Source: an uncultured Helcococcus sp. (lineage in GTDB: Bacteria > Bacillota > Clostridia > Tissierellales > Peptoniphilaceae). From it: a DNA stretch of 47,742 nt. The stretch is taken from positions 1 to 47,742 of the forward strand of contig CALAZW010000024.1 in the NCBI GenBank assembly GCA_937926545.1, written 5' to 3'. The translations under genes and the position numbers were made by a program. Shown here in pieces: positions 25,124 through 33,075 of this stretch (positions are counted from its first letter, which is position 1; each line of letters begins with the position of its first letter). Below the pieces are notes generated by a model. The model saw nothing but the letters and a program-made list of their open reading frames with translations, was not told where the DNA came from and did no database searches.

Positions 25124-25663
25124 GTGGTCATAAAAGTAATTAGGCATGGTAAGGTTGATTTTAATTGGAAGGAAAAATATGATTCAAAGGGTTTTGATAG
25201 GGCTAATATTGGCTATGATGAAAGTCCTATAAAGGTTATAGACAAGAGAATAGATCCCCAGGGCCAACTTATTTTTGTAAGTGATTTACAAAGGACTACA
25301 GATACTGCCAACTATCTTTTTGATAAGAGGGGAAACTATATTAGAAATGAGCTTTTAAATGAGGTCCCTGCCAGGTCCTATAAGGATACTGACAAGCTAA
25401 AGTCCCTTAGAGTTTGGAAGCCCATGAGTAGGATTCAATGGTTTTTTAATAATAAAAGGCAATTTGAAACAAGAAGCCAGTCCATGGACAGGGCCTTGGA
25501 AGCCATAGATTTTATTGAATCATATGACCAGGACTGTTATGTTGTCTGCCATGCCATTTTCATGAAGGTTTTGGTTAGAGCCTTTAAAAAGAAAGGCTAT
25601 AAGGTTTATGATAATAGGCCGTTTTTCTTTAAAAATTTAGATCAATTTACAGCAAAAAAATAG
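25124..25663 (+). CDS. histidine phosphatase (phosphoglycerate mutase-like) family protein
   Basis: A 179-residue protein of the histidine phosphatase superfamily. The catalytic motif VIRHGKV at residues 4-10 gives the phosphorylated His8 preceded by Arg7. The second histidine is in CYVVCHAIFMKVLVRAF near residue 145. The start is a GTG with AAGGAGG five bases upstream. The family includes sugar-phosphate phosphatases and mutases, and this short member is not assignable further. It is a single gene ending in a strong terminator. Confidence 0.82.
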   Translation: MVIKVIRHGKVDFNWKEKYDSKGFDRANIGYDESPIKVIDKRIDPQGQLIFVSDLQRTTDTANYLFDKRGNYIRNELLNEVPARSYKDTDKLKSLRVWKPMSRIQWFFNNKRQFETRSQSMDRALEAIDFIESYDQDCYVVCHAIFMKVLVRAFKKKGYKVYDNRPFFFKNLDQFTAKK

Positions 25664-25688
25664 GTTGAAATCAACCTATTTTCTTTTT
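25654..25688. terminator. bidirectional terminator
   Basis: An 11-base perfect stem (25658-25668 with 25671-25681) is flanked by seven A on the left and TTCTTTTT on the right, so it can end both the phosphatase transcript and the converging HxlR transcript. Confidence 0.85.
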
Positions 25689-25728
25689 AATGTTATCTAT
25701 TTCCCAATTATTACTTTTTTTTAGTCTT

Positions 25729-26064
25729 TTATACTTCCTTCATATTAGCCCTACCCCATTTACACATTTCATCTAAAATAGGTAGGAGGGTTTTTCCCCT
25801 ATCTGTTAAGGAATATTCAACCTTGGGAGGAACCTGATTGTACTGCTTCCTATTTATTAGTCCCTCTTCTTCCAAATCCTTTAACTGCTGACTTAACATC
25901 TTATGGGTAATTCCTTCTATTGTTTTCTTTAACTGACCATATCTTAAAACTTCTTCTTGGGCCAGGCTCCATAAAATCAAAGGTTTCCACTTACCTCCTA
26001 TAGTTCTTAGGGTATATTCTACTGGACACCTATACTCACAATTTACTTCACAACTAATATCCAT
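25729..26064 (-). CDS. HxlR-family transcriptional regulator
   Basis: A 111-residue winged-helix regulator of the HxlR family, with the marker sequences TLRTIGGKWKPLILWSL, RYGQLKKTIEGITHKMLSQQ (helix-turn-helix) and YSLTDRGKTLLPIL in the wing and dimer helix. The N terminus carries three cysteines at positions 5, 9 and 13, regularly spaced. Family members such as HypR and YodB sense quinones or disulfide stress through an N-terminal cysteine. It is divergent from a flavin reductase-type gene, which is its probable target. Confidence 0.9.
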   Translation of the reverse strand: MDISCEVNCEYRCPVEYTLRTIGGKWKPLILWSLAQEEVLRYGQLKKTIEGITHKMLSQQLKDLEEEGLINRKQYNQVPPKVEYSLTDRGKTLLPILDEMCKWGRANMKEV

Positions 26065-26089
26065 CTTCCACCTTACTTTCCTTTTAGAT

Positions 26090-26114
26090 AGTATGTTACT
26101 TAAAAGTGCATACT
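26090..26114. promoter_or_regulatory. interrupted dyad between HxlR and flavin reductase genes
   Basis: AGTATG and CATACT form the outer arms, and ACTT and AAGT the inner arms, of a 25-base imperfect palindrome in the 120-base divergent gap. This is the expected form and place of an HxlR operator. Confidence 0.55.
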
Positions 26115-26184
26115 TGTTTTTTAGTTCTCATGTATTAGAATTATATTACAAGTTAATTTTCATGTAAAGACTATGGAGGTAATT

Positions 26185-26739
26185 ATGAAAAAGAAAAATT
26201 TAGGCAAGGTGTTTGCCCTTTATCCAACACCAGATACAGTTATAGGTACAGTTGTAGATGGAAAAGTAAACTGGCTTAATATTGCCCACTTGGGAGTTGT
26301 TGGCATGGACAGGATCATGCTTAGCCTGAGTAAGAATCATTTTTCCAACAAGGGGATTAGAGAGAATAAAACAGCCTCAGTCAACCTGGTAAGTAAAGAT
26401 ATGTTAATTGAAGCTGACTATGTTGGCATGGTTTCTGGAAAAAACACTGATAAATCTCAGGTCTTCGATTATTTTTCTGGACAACTGGACAATGCTCCTT
26501 TAATAGAAAAATCTAAGATTTCCATGGAGTGTAGGTTGGTAGATATTTATGAAACTGAAAAGGAAGACAACTTTATCTTGGAGGTAGTTAACACCTATGT
26601 TGATGAAGATATCTTAAATACCAGTGGAAAAATAGACTATAGTAAGGCCAAGCCTCTACTTTTTGAAATGACCAATCAAAGCTATCTGGAAACTGGAAAA
26701 AAAGTAGGAGATGCCTGGTCTGAAGGTAAAAAATATTAA
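26185..26739 (+). CDS. flavin reductase-like FMN-binding protein (flavoredoxin type)
   Basis: A 184-residue protein of the flavin reductase-like split-barrel family. The N-terminal FALYPTPDTVIGTVVDGKVNW, the FMN-phosphate region around SKNHFSNKGIRENKTASVNLV and the C-terminal LLFEMTNQSYLETGKKVG fit flavoredoxin-type members, which bind FMN and shuttle electrons or reduce small electrophiles. The start is ATG 26185 with GGAGGT upstream; the in-frame ATG at 26173 overlaps that site. Likely controlled by the divergent HxlR protein. Confidence 0.85.
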   Translation: MKKKNLGKVFALYPTPDTVIGTVVDGKVNWLNIAHLGVVGMDRIMLSLSKNHFSNKGIRENKTASVNLVSKDMLIEADYVGMVSGKNTDKSQVFDYFSGQLDNAPLIEKSKISMECRLVDIYETEKEDNFILEVVNTYVDEDILNTSGKIDYSKAKPLLFEMTNQSYLETGKKVGDAWSEGKKY

Positions 26740-26768
26740 AAAAAATAAAGATAGGCTGAGGCCTATCT
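26740..26768. terminator. bidirectional terminator between flavin reductase and RNA helicase
   Basis: The stem AGATAGGC/GCCTATCT with loop TGAG (26749-26768) has a run of A on the left and a pyrimidine/T run on the right. It overlaps the helicase stop codon. Confidence 0.85.
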
Positions 26769-28256
26769 TCTCTTTTTGCTTCTCTTATTTCTATTGTTTT
26801 TATTATTTCTATCGTCTCTATTTCTAGAGTCTCTCTTCCTACCATCCCTATTTCTAGAATCTGGTCTCTTATTTTTATTGTATCTTCTATTCTTATTATT
26901 GTTTTTATTATTTCTATTAGACTTTTGATGTCTTCCAACATTTTTAAGATCTAATTCTTGATAAACACTAATTTCGTCCTTTATCAATAAGGATATAAGC
27001 GCCATGGAAATATCATTAGGTGTGTAGTCTAATCTCATTAAAGAATTATAAATCAATCTGATTTTTTCATCTTTTTCCACATTTACTTCTTTGACAATAC
27101 TTAAAAGTATTTCGTCAATTTGATTATCCACTAATTCCTCAACAGTTGGAACCTGTCCTTCTTTAATATCTGCCTTGATGTATTTTTCAATTTCTCTAAG
27201 TTTAGAATAGTCCCTTCTAGTTACAAAACTTATGGCTGTACCAAAATGTCCTGCCCTAGCTGTTCTTCCTATTCTATGAACATAGTATTCGTTTTCTTGA
27301 GGAAGATCATAGTTTATTACCAAATCAACGTCATTTACGTCAATTCCTCTGGCTGCAACGTCAGTAGCAACTAATATCTTTACTCTTCCTCCCCTAAAGT
27401 TTTGCATTACTTGGGTTCTTTGGCCTTGGTTAATATCCCCATGGATACAATCAACTGAATAGTTTTTATCCAATAAATAGTTATTAACTTCATCAACCTT
27501 TCTCTTGGTATTACAAAATATAATAGCCCTTCTTGGCTTGTAAAAATCCAAGACCCTATTTAATACATCATCCTTAAGATTTTCATTTAAATTATAAAAT
27601 AATTGTTCTATCTTAGGTACTACAAGGTCCTTCTTTTCTATTCTAATAAACTCTGGATTGTCTTGATAAGACATGGCAAAGTCTTTGATCTTCTTGTCTA
27701 ATGTAGCTGAGAAAAATGCACTTTGGTAGTTTTCTGGTAGCTTTTCAATCACTTCTACTATGTCATCTCTAAAGCCCATGGCAAACATTTCATCTGCTTC
27801 GTCTAAAACGAATAACTTTAGATTGTCTACCTTTAGGATCTTACGTTTCATAAGGTCCATTACTCTACCTGGAGTTCCTACTACTGCATGTACTCCTCTT
27901 TTTAGTTTTCTTATTTGCTTGTCCATAGGGGCTCCACCATATACAGGTAGTAGACTTAATCCCTTCTTATATCTTCCTATTCTTTGAATCTCTTCACTTA
28001 CTTGTACTGCTAACTCTCTTGTTGGACATAAAACCAATGCTTGTACAGAATCATCATCTAAGTCTATGTTCTCTACTAATGGTATACCAAAGGCAGCTGT
28101 CTTACCTGTTCCTGTTTGGGCTTGTCCTATTATGTCTTTTCCTTCTAATAGTAAGGGGATAGATCTTTCTTGTATATCACTTAACTTTTCAAATCCCATT
28201 ACGTCAATCGATCTTTGTACTTCTTCTGATAAATTTTTTATTATTTCTTTTTGCAT
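26763..28256 (-). CDS. DEAD-box ATP-dependent RNA helicase, CshA/DeaD-like
   Basis: A 497-residue DEAD-box RNA helicase that unwinds RNA during cold adaptation, ribosome assembly and mRNA decay. Motifs in order: Q motif (MGFEKLSDIQERSIP), Walker A AQTGTGKTAA near 47-56, PTRELA, VLDEADEMF near 152, SAT, and HRIGRTARAG near 327. The last 60 residues are a low-complexity tail of Arg, Asn, Lys and Asp (repeated RNRD and NNKN units). Such tails bind RNA and drive condensation in CshA-type proteins. The ribosome binding site is weak (AAAGAAG). An extended -10 promoter box, TGATACAAT, reads on the minus strand at 28306-28298. Confidence 0.93.
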   Translation of the reverse strand: MQKEIIKNLSEEVQRSIDVMGFEKLSDIQERSIPLLLEGKDIIGQAQTGTGKTAAFGIPLVENIDLDDDSVQALVLCPTRELAVQVSEEIQRIGRYKKGLSLLPVYGGAPMDKQIRKLKRGVHAVVGTPGRVMDLMKRKILKVDNLKLFVLDEADEMFAMGFRDDIVEVIEKLPENYQSAFFSATLDKKIKDFAMSYQDNPEFIRIEKKDLVVPKIEQLFYNLNENLKDDVLNRVLDFYKPRRAIIFCNTKRKVDEVNNYLLDKNYSVDCIHGDINQGQRTQVMQNFRGGRVKILVATDVAARGIDVNDVDLVINYDLPQENEYYVHRIGRTARAGHFGTAISFVTRRDYSKLREIEKYIKADIKEGQVPTVEELVDNQIDEILLSIVKEVNVEKDEKIRLIYNSLMRLDYTPNDISMALISLLIKDEISVYQELDLKNVGRHQKSNRNNKNNNKNRRYNKNKRPDSRNRDGRKRDSRNRDDRNNKNNRNKRSKKRR

Positions 28257-28779
28257 TCAATTCTTCTTTCTTATTATTCAGCTCTTGCCGTTTTATAATT
28301 GTATCACAAAAACTAAGAATTATATATCTAATTTCTTTTTTTAGCCTTTAAACATAGTTTTTCCACATTTAAATCCTATAATTATTATAAAAATGACAAT
28401 TATTACATATATTTAAACATTTGCTTATCTTGTAAAATAATGACTATTATTTCACTTTTTGTCTCCTTATAAAAACATTCTAATTTTATAATATTTTTAT
28501 AAAACAGCGTTTACCAAGGACTCCGCCTCACACTCTTCCTTTTAAATAAATGACCCCTTTAACTTTTTTTGCATAAACTTAAAAATTTTTTATGTTTTTA
28601 CAAGTTTGTGATAGATTTATCGTTAAATAAATGTTAATATCTTTATAGGTTAACAAAGACCTATATTTTTTTACTAATATAGGTTATTTATTTCACAATA
28701 TTGAGGGTAATTTATCTACATATTTTTTTGCAATAATTCAGAATTAATTACCCATCGTAGCAAATTTAAGGGGGAACTT
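28257..28779. promoter_or_regulatory. 523-base non-coding region with structured leader of the membrane protein gene
   Basis: No credible coding sequence. The left part holds the helicase promoter and AT-rich sequence with one GC-richer block at 28503-28540. The right part, 28640-28780, looks like an RNA leader. TATAGGT (28644-28650) can pair with ACCTATA (28659-28665), giving a stem followed by seven T, which is a terminator form. ACCTATAT (28659-28666) can instead pair with ATATAGGT (28677-28684), which would destroy that terminator. Further on, GGGTAATT (28705-28712) and AATTACCC (28746-28753) can pair over a 33-base loop, ending just before the AAGGGGG ribosome binding site. A possible -10 box TGATAGATT is at 28609-28617. 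Confidence 0.6.
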
Positions 28780-29775
28780 ATGTTTTTTGAATTTAACTAT
28801 GCTGAAGGGGCAACTCTAGGATCAGCAATAGGAATGTGGTTTGTGATCTTTGGAGCACTATTTCTATTTAACGAATTTTCAAGAAGATCAAAGGGTGGAG
28901 CATTTGTAAGTTTTATTGTTTTACCTATTGTTTTATCAATTATGTGGTTTACAGTTATGAAGGAAAAGACCTATCTTGACTGGTTCCACTTGGCAAAGGT
29001 TTATTCTGCTACAGCAGGATGTATCGGTTTTTGGTTTATCAGACACTATGAAAAGAAAGACTCAAATGGAAATGTAATCTGGAAATTATCAGAAAAGAAA
29101 TGGGCTCTTGCTTTTCCACCATTAATCCTTGCCATCAATATTACTGAAGCAGTAATCCGTGACTTCCAAATAGGTAGTTTGGGACTTGCTAAGGAAATGT
29201 ATGAAGGTCAAGTTATGATGAGTGGTAGCTGGAACTATATGAACGGTATTGCAGGAATCCTTAATATTATTACCATAACTGGTTGGTTTGGTATAGTTAT
29301 TAGAAAGGTTACTGACAAAGATAAGAGTAAGGATATGGTATGGCCAGACATGATGTGGTTCTGGATTATAGCCTATGACCTTTGGAACTTTGCTTATACA
29401 TATAACTGCCTACCAGGACATGCTTGGTATTGTGGTCTAGCTTTATTATTAGCACCAACTATCTGTGCGTTTACTCTTGGTAAGGGAGCTTGGTTACAAC
29501 ATAGGGCACACACTCTTGCAATTTGGTGTATGTTTGCTCAAACTTTCCCACACTTCCAAGACCAAGGAAAATATATGGTTAATTCAACCTATAATCCAAA
29601 AATCTATTTCTGGGTTAGTTTAATTGCAATGGTATTTAATATAATTGTTTTCTTATATATGTTAAGTCAAATTAAAAAGACAAAGAGAAATCCATATACT
29701 AGTGAATTATATGTAGATTCTCCAAACTACAAAAAGGTAAAAGCCTTGGCTGAACCAGGAATCTTAGATAAATAA
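28780..29775 (+). CDS. Trp-rich polytopic membrane protein of unknown function, DUF5692-like
   Basis: A 331-residue membrane protein with about nine hydrophobic helices (near 15-32, 43-60, 73-90, 107-123, 150-172, 187-206, 215-235, 240-258 and 280-300). It is notably rich in tryptophan, histidine and aromatic residues at helix ends, with conserved-looking stretches YDLWNFAYTYNCLPGHAW and WCMFAQTFPHFQDQ. I think it belongs to the uncharacterised DUF5692 group, but that is from memory. No transport or enzyme motif is recognisable. It has a strong AAGGGGG site, a strong terminator and a complex leader, and is a single gene. Codons look adapted to high expression. Function unknown. Confidence 0.75.
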   Translation: MFFEFNYAEGATLGSAIGMWFVIFGALFLFNEFSRRSKGGAFVSFIVLPIVLSIMWFTVMKEKTYLDWFHLAKVYSATAGCIGFWFIRHYEKKDSNGNVIWKLSEKKWALAFPPLILAINITEAVIRDFQIGSLGLAKEMYEGQVMMSGSWNYMNGIAGILNIITITGWFGIVIRKVTDKDKSKDMVWPDMMWFWIIAYDLWNFAYTYNCLPGHAWYCGLALLLAPTICAFTLGKGAWLQHRAHTLAIWCMFAQTFPHFQDQGKYMVNSTYNPKIYFWVSLIAMVFNIIVFLYMLSQIKKTKRNPYTSELYVDSPNYKKVKALAEPGILDK

Positions 29776-29781
29776 AAAATT

Positions 29782-29806
29782 AGGCATCTACAAGATGCCT
29801 TTTTTT
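29782..29806 (+). terminator. terminator after the membrane protein gene
   Basis: Perfect arms AGGCATCT/AGATGCCT around ACA, followed by seven T. A-rich sequence on the left lets it also serve the converging gene. Confidence 0.9.
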
Positions 29807-29815
29807 ATGCTCTTT

Positions 29816-30241
29816 TTAAGCCTTCCTATAAAATAATCCTTCCGCCCTTACAAGGGGTAATAGGATATCCTTGACCTGAGAAGATGGATTATAGACCATA
29901 AAGGACAAACGTTCCAAGTCCAACTCTATAAAACACCTTTCCCTTTCCAAATGAATCCCCAGCTTATTTCTATCATCTTCCATATAATTGAGAAGATCTC
30001 TGGGTTCTTTTAAGTTAATCCTTTCAAGTCGATCACTATAAACATCAAAGTTAAAGTAGGATAAAAGTTTTAAGATAATCCTTCTGATCTTATTTTTCTC
30101 TTCAAATACTTGGCCTTCTATTAAGATAAGTTCTTCCAAGTTCCTAACATATGCCTTTTTTTCATCTGATACTTCCTTGGGTAAGTAATCAACAATAAAC
30201 TTTCCCTTTCTTTCATAGTAATCTATTTCCTTTGCATTCAT
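29816..30241 (-). CDS. hypothetical protein
   Basis: A 141-residue soluble, strongly charged and mainly helical protein (first 70 residues rich in Glu and Lys, then RIILKLLSYFNFDVYSDRLERI and a short beta-like region LGIHLERERCFIELDLERLSFMVYN split by charged residues). No signal peptide or known motif is seen. AGAGGAG precedes the ATG, so it is a real gene by signal and length. It is a single gene between two terminators. Function unknown. Confidence 0.65.
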   Translation of the reverse strand: MNAKEIDYYERKGKFIVDYLPKEVSDEKKAYVRNLEELILIEGQVFEEKNKIRRIILKLLSYFNFDVYSDRLERINLKEPRDLLNYMEDDRNKLGIHLERERCFIELDLERLSFMVYNPSSQVKDILLPLVRAEGLFYRKA

Positions 30242-30298
30242 AGTTTAACTCCTCTAGGCTTTCTTATCATTATACTAACTAAACTAAGTTTTTCAAGT

Positions 30299-30327
30299 AA
30301 AAAGGCATGATAGTCAACTATCATGCC
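30299..30327 (-). terminator. terminator after the GNAT gene
   Basis: An 11-base perfect stem (30304-30314 with 30317-30327) followed on the minus strand by five T. Confidence 0.82.
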
Positions 30328-30332
30328 CTAAT

Positions 30333-30848
30333 TTATAAATTTATCCAATATCTCTTCCAATAACTTGCCTCATCATCTTCAACAATAATTACTGTATTAT
30401 CTAATTGACCCCCATTGTCTAAAATGATCTTATTGGTTACCTTATCTCCTTGCTCCGCAATCAAAAGAACCCTGTCTAGGCCCTTTTCCCTGGCCTTATC
30501 CAGGCTTAATCCTAACATTTGCCTACCATATCCCTTTTGTCTCTTGCTAGGCCCAATGCTCATGTCTATATGTCCATATCTAATCCTTGCCTTGTCATCT
30601 AATTCATGCTTTAAATTAAGAAAACCTATGGCTTCTTCATTGTCTACTAAAACATAGGTTGTATTAGGAAGTATTCCCTTATAGCAAGTTTCCTTATCCC
30701 TATTGTTTTTTGTAAATAACAACCATTCGTCCACATCCATTTTCTCCAAATTTCCACATCCATTTACCAATTCAGATTCATTGTATAATTCATCGAATAA
30801 TTCTACAACATCTAAAACATTAACTTCCTCTGGTAATACTAGTTTCAT
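30333..30848 (-). CDS. GNAT family N-acetyltransferase
   Basis: A 171-residue acetyltransferase. The acetyl-CoA pyrophosphate loop appears as SKRQKGYGRQMLGLSL (R/Q-x-x-G-x-G/A form) near residues 102-117, preceded by the beta strand RYGHIDMSIGP. The last part, DRVLLIAEQGDKVTNKIILDNGGQL, is the typical V-shaped strand and helix with the asparagine. The N-terminal region (VDEWLLF) would form the substrate site and does not reveal the acceptor. GGGGGG precedes the ATG. Single gene. Confidence 0.88.
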   Translation of the reverse strand: MKLVLPEEVNVLDVVELFDELYNESELVNGCGNLEKMDVDEWLLFTKNNRDKETCYKGILPNTTYVLVDNEEAIGFLNLKHELDDKARIRYGHIDMSIGPSKRQKGYGRQMLGLSLDKAREKGLDRVLLIAEQGDKVTNKIILDNGGQLDNTVIIVEDDEASYWKRYWINL

Positions 30849-31471
30849 GACTGTCCCCCCAATTACTTTTTTCTATCCTATCATAATTTAGGTAAAAGTC
30901 AAATAATTATCGAGCTTTTCCATCCTTTTATATAAAGGGTTAATTTTTTTTTATAAGTTGATAAATCAGCCATTAGGCGCTTATATTTAAATAAATAGCC
31001 CCTCTAATAAAGATGTATTTTATTAATTTTATATGTCATATTAATATAGTTTTATACATGAATATGCATTCATCTCAATTTCCGCTTATCGTTGTCAAAT
31101 ATATCTACAGTTTCTTTACTTTATATGCTTTTAATCCTCTTTTAAGGCTTTACAAGTCCGCATCTTTTGTTAATTTTTTTTTATATTCCCTCCTAAAATA
31201 GTCAGTTTTATCCCTTTGATATTTAATCAAGCTAAAATAATGATATCGTTTTATATATATCTTTTACCCAGATTTTTTTACTTTTCACGAAAAAAATTAA
31301 ATCTAAATTTATAAATAATTATTCTAAAGTTTTTTAACCTTAGTCAGTCATTATTTTAGCCTAAAGCTTGTAAATAGCTAGTTAAATACTTGTGGTTATC
31401 CTCGGGTTTTTGGGTAAATATGATATACTATAATTGTAATTTATAATTATAAAATAATTTGGGAGGACACA
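30849..31471. promoter_or_regulatory. 623-base AT-rich non-coding region upstream of dhaKLM
   Basis: No convincing gene. A 62-codon open frame at 31013 lacks a ribosome binding site. Near the dhaK start the sequence TGATATACTATAAT (31421-31434) offers an extended -10 or a TATAAT box but no good -35. A 14-base perfect palindrome, TTTATAATTATAAA (31440-31453), sits between it and the GGGAGG ribosome binding site and may be an operator. Another dyad, ATGAATATGCATTCAT, is at 31058-31073. The length suggests extra regulation of dhaKLM or a small RNA, but nothing proves it. Confidence 0.4.
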
Positions 31472-32473
31472 ATGAAAAAACTAATAAACAATCCAGACAA
31501 TGTTGTTGAAGAAATGGTACAAGGTATGCTTTTTGCTCATCCAGAAAGATTAAAGAGAGTGGAAAACACCAATGTATTAGTTAGAAAAGATGCCCCAGTT
31601 AAAGGTAAAGTAGCGATCATAAGTGGTGGTGGAAGTGGTCACGAACCAGCCCACGCTGGCTTTGTAGGACCTGGTATGTTAGATGCCGCTGTAGCTGGTC
31701 AAATGTTCACATCCCCTACTCCAGATCAAATTTTTGAAGCTGTAAAGGCTACAAATTCTGGCCAAGGTGTCTTTATGATAGTAAAGAACTACACAGGTGA
31801 TGTAATGAACTTTGATATGGCCAAGGAAATGGCTGCTATGGAAGGCATCGACTGTGAACTTGTAATAGTTAATGATGATGTGGCTGTTGAAGACTCTAGT
31901 TTTACCACTGGTAGAAGGGGAGTTGCTGGAACTGTTCTTGTGGAAAAGGTTCTAGGTGCCATGGCTGATGATAATAAGTCACTAGAAGAAATAAAAAACT
32001 ATTCTGATAAGTTAGTTAGGAATGTTAAATCTATGGGTATGGCTATACAAGCCTGCACTGTTCCATCTTCTGGTAAAGAATCCTTCCACTTGGAAGATGA
32101 TGAAATGGAAATTGGTATAGGAATTCACGGTGAACCAGGTATTAGAAAAGAAACCTTAAAGCCTGCCAAGGAAATAGTTGAAGAATTATTAGAAAAAATT
32201 CTTCCAGAATTAGAACTTAAGGAAAATGATGAAATTGCTTTAATGGTAAATGGTATGGGAGCAACTCCTGAACAAGAATTATACCTATTAAACAATAATG
32301 TTCATGAAATATTAAAAGAAAAAGGAATAAATGTATATCGCACATATGTTGGTAACTATATGACAAGTATAGATATGGCAGGTTTCTCTTTAACTGCTCT
32401 TAAGCTAGATGAAGCTTCTAAAAAATACCTAGATGCGCCAGCCAATGCAATTGCATTTAGGGAGGTTAAATAA
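31472..32473 (+). CDS. dhaK: PTS-dependent dihydroxyacetone kinase, substrate-binding subunit DhaK
   Basis: A 333-residue DhaK, which holds dihydroxyacetone as a covalent hemiaminal on a histidine so that DhaL can phosphorylate it. The site is His219 in EIGIGIHGEPGI. The N-terminal SGGGSGHEPAHAGFVGPGML and TTGRRGVAGTVLVEK are standard. The lone ATPase type would be a DhaK-DhaL fusion; here the separate subunits and the following dhaM show the phosphoenolpyruvate-driven form. It is followed by dhaL with one base shared between stop and start (TAATG). No DhaS/DhaR regulator or glycerol dehydrogenase is adjacent. Confidence 0.96.
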   Translation: MKKLINNPDNVVEEMVQGMLFAHPERLKRVENTNVLVRKDAPVKGKVAIISGGGSGHEPAHAGFVGPGMLDAAVAGQMFTSPTPDQIFEAVKATNSGQGVFMIVKNYTGDVMNFDMAKEMAAMEGIDCELVIVNDDVAVEDSSFTTGRRGVAGTVLVEKVLGAMADDNKSLEEIKNYSDKLVRNVKSMGMAIQACTVPSSGKESFHLEDDEMEIGIGIHGEPGIRKETLKPAKEIVEELLEKILPELELKENDEIALMVNGMGATPEQELYLLNNNVHEILKEKGINVYRTYVGNYMTSIDMAGFSLTALKLDEASKKYLDAPANAIAFREVK

Positions 32474-33075
32474 TGGAAATTATAGATGTAAAAAAAATAT
32501 TTTCTCAAATGACAGAAGTTATTGGAGAAAATAAAACTTATCTTCAAGATTTAGACACAGCTATAGGAGATGGTGACCATGGTTTCAATATGAACCGTGG
32601 CATGCAAAAGGCCAATGAAGATATTCAAGCCATGGAATTTGATGACTTAAAGCAGTTGTTTAGTAAAGTAGCCATGGACTTTATATCAACTATAGGAGGA
32701 GCTTCTGGTCCCCTATATGGTACTTTCTTTATGAGGTTTGCACCTGTTTTTGCAGGTAAGACAGAAATCACTAGAGAGGACTTTAACAAGGCCTTTCAAA
32801 TGGGTGTAGAAGGTATTAAACAAAGGGGTCAAGCCCAAGTAGGTGACAAGACCATGATAGATGTCTTAGAACCTGTATCAGAAGCCCTAAATGCCGGTAA
32901 GAGCTTAGAGGAAGTAGAAGCTATAGCTAGAGATAAGAAGGAAGCTACCAAGGATTACAAGGCCAATAAGGGTAGGGCTTACTACCTGGGAGAAAGATCT
33001 ATTGGACACATTGATCCAGGTGCAGCTAGTTCATATTTCTTAATTAAATCTTTTTGCGAATATAGAGGTGAATAA
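32473..33075 (+). CDS. dhaL: dihydroxyacetone kinase ADP-binding subunit DhaL
   Basis: A 200-residue all-helical DhaL. It carries a tightly bound ADP that is rephosphorylated by DhaM and then gives phosphate to dihydroxyacetone in DhaK. The metal-binding aspartates are in the signature DLDTAIGDGDHGFNMNRG, and GGASGPLYGTFF, GDKTMIDVLEP and RSIGHIDPGAASSY follow in order. Both ends share the TAATG overlap with dhaK and dhaM, so all three are translationally coupled. Confidence 0.95.
   Translation: MEIIDVKKIFSQMTEVIGENKTYLQDLDTAIGDGDHGFNMNRGMQKANEDIQAMEFDDLKQLFSKVAMDFISTIGGASGPLYGTFFMRFAPVFAGKTEITREDFNKAFQMGVEGIKQRGQAQVGDKTMIDVLEPVSEALNAGKSLEEVEAIARDKKEATKDYKANKGRAYYLGERSIGHIDPGAASSYFLIKSFCEYRGE

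Noticed and set aside
26800..26900. Short near-repeats resembling a repeat array
   Set aside because: They are repeated Arg/Asn/Asp codons of the helicase tail in frame, without spacer structure, so not CRISPR.
28540..28566. Similarity between TTTAAATAAATGACCCCT here and TTTAAATAAATAGCCCCT near 30990
   Set aside because: The shared core is about 18 AT-rich bases at different positions and contexts; chance cannot be excluded and no third copy was seen.
31013..31201. 62-codon open frame in the dhaK upstream gap
   Set aside because: No ribosome binding site, Phe/Leu/Tyr-rich composition expected from random AT-rich sequence, no family resemblance.
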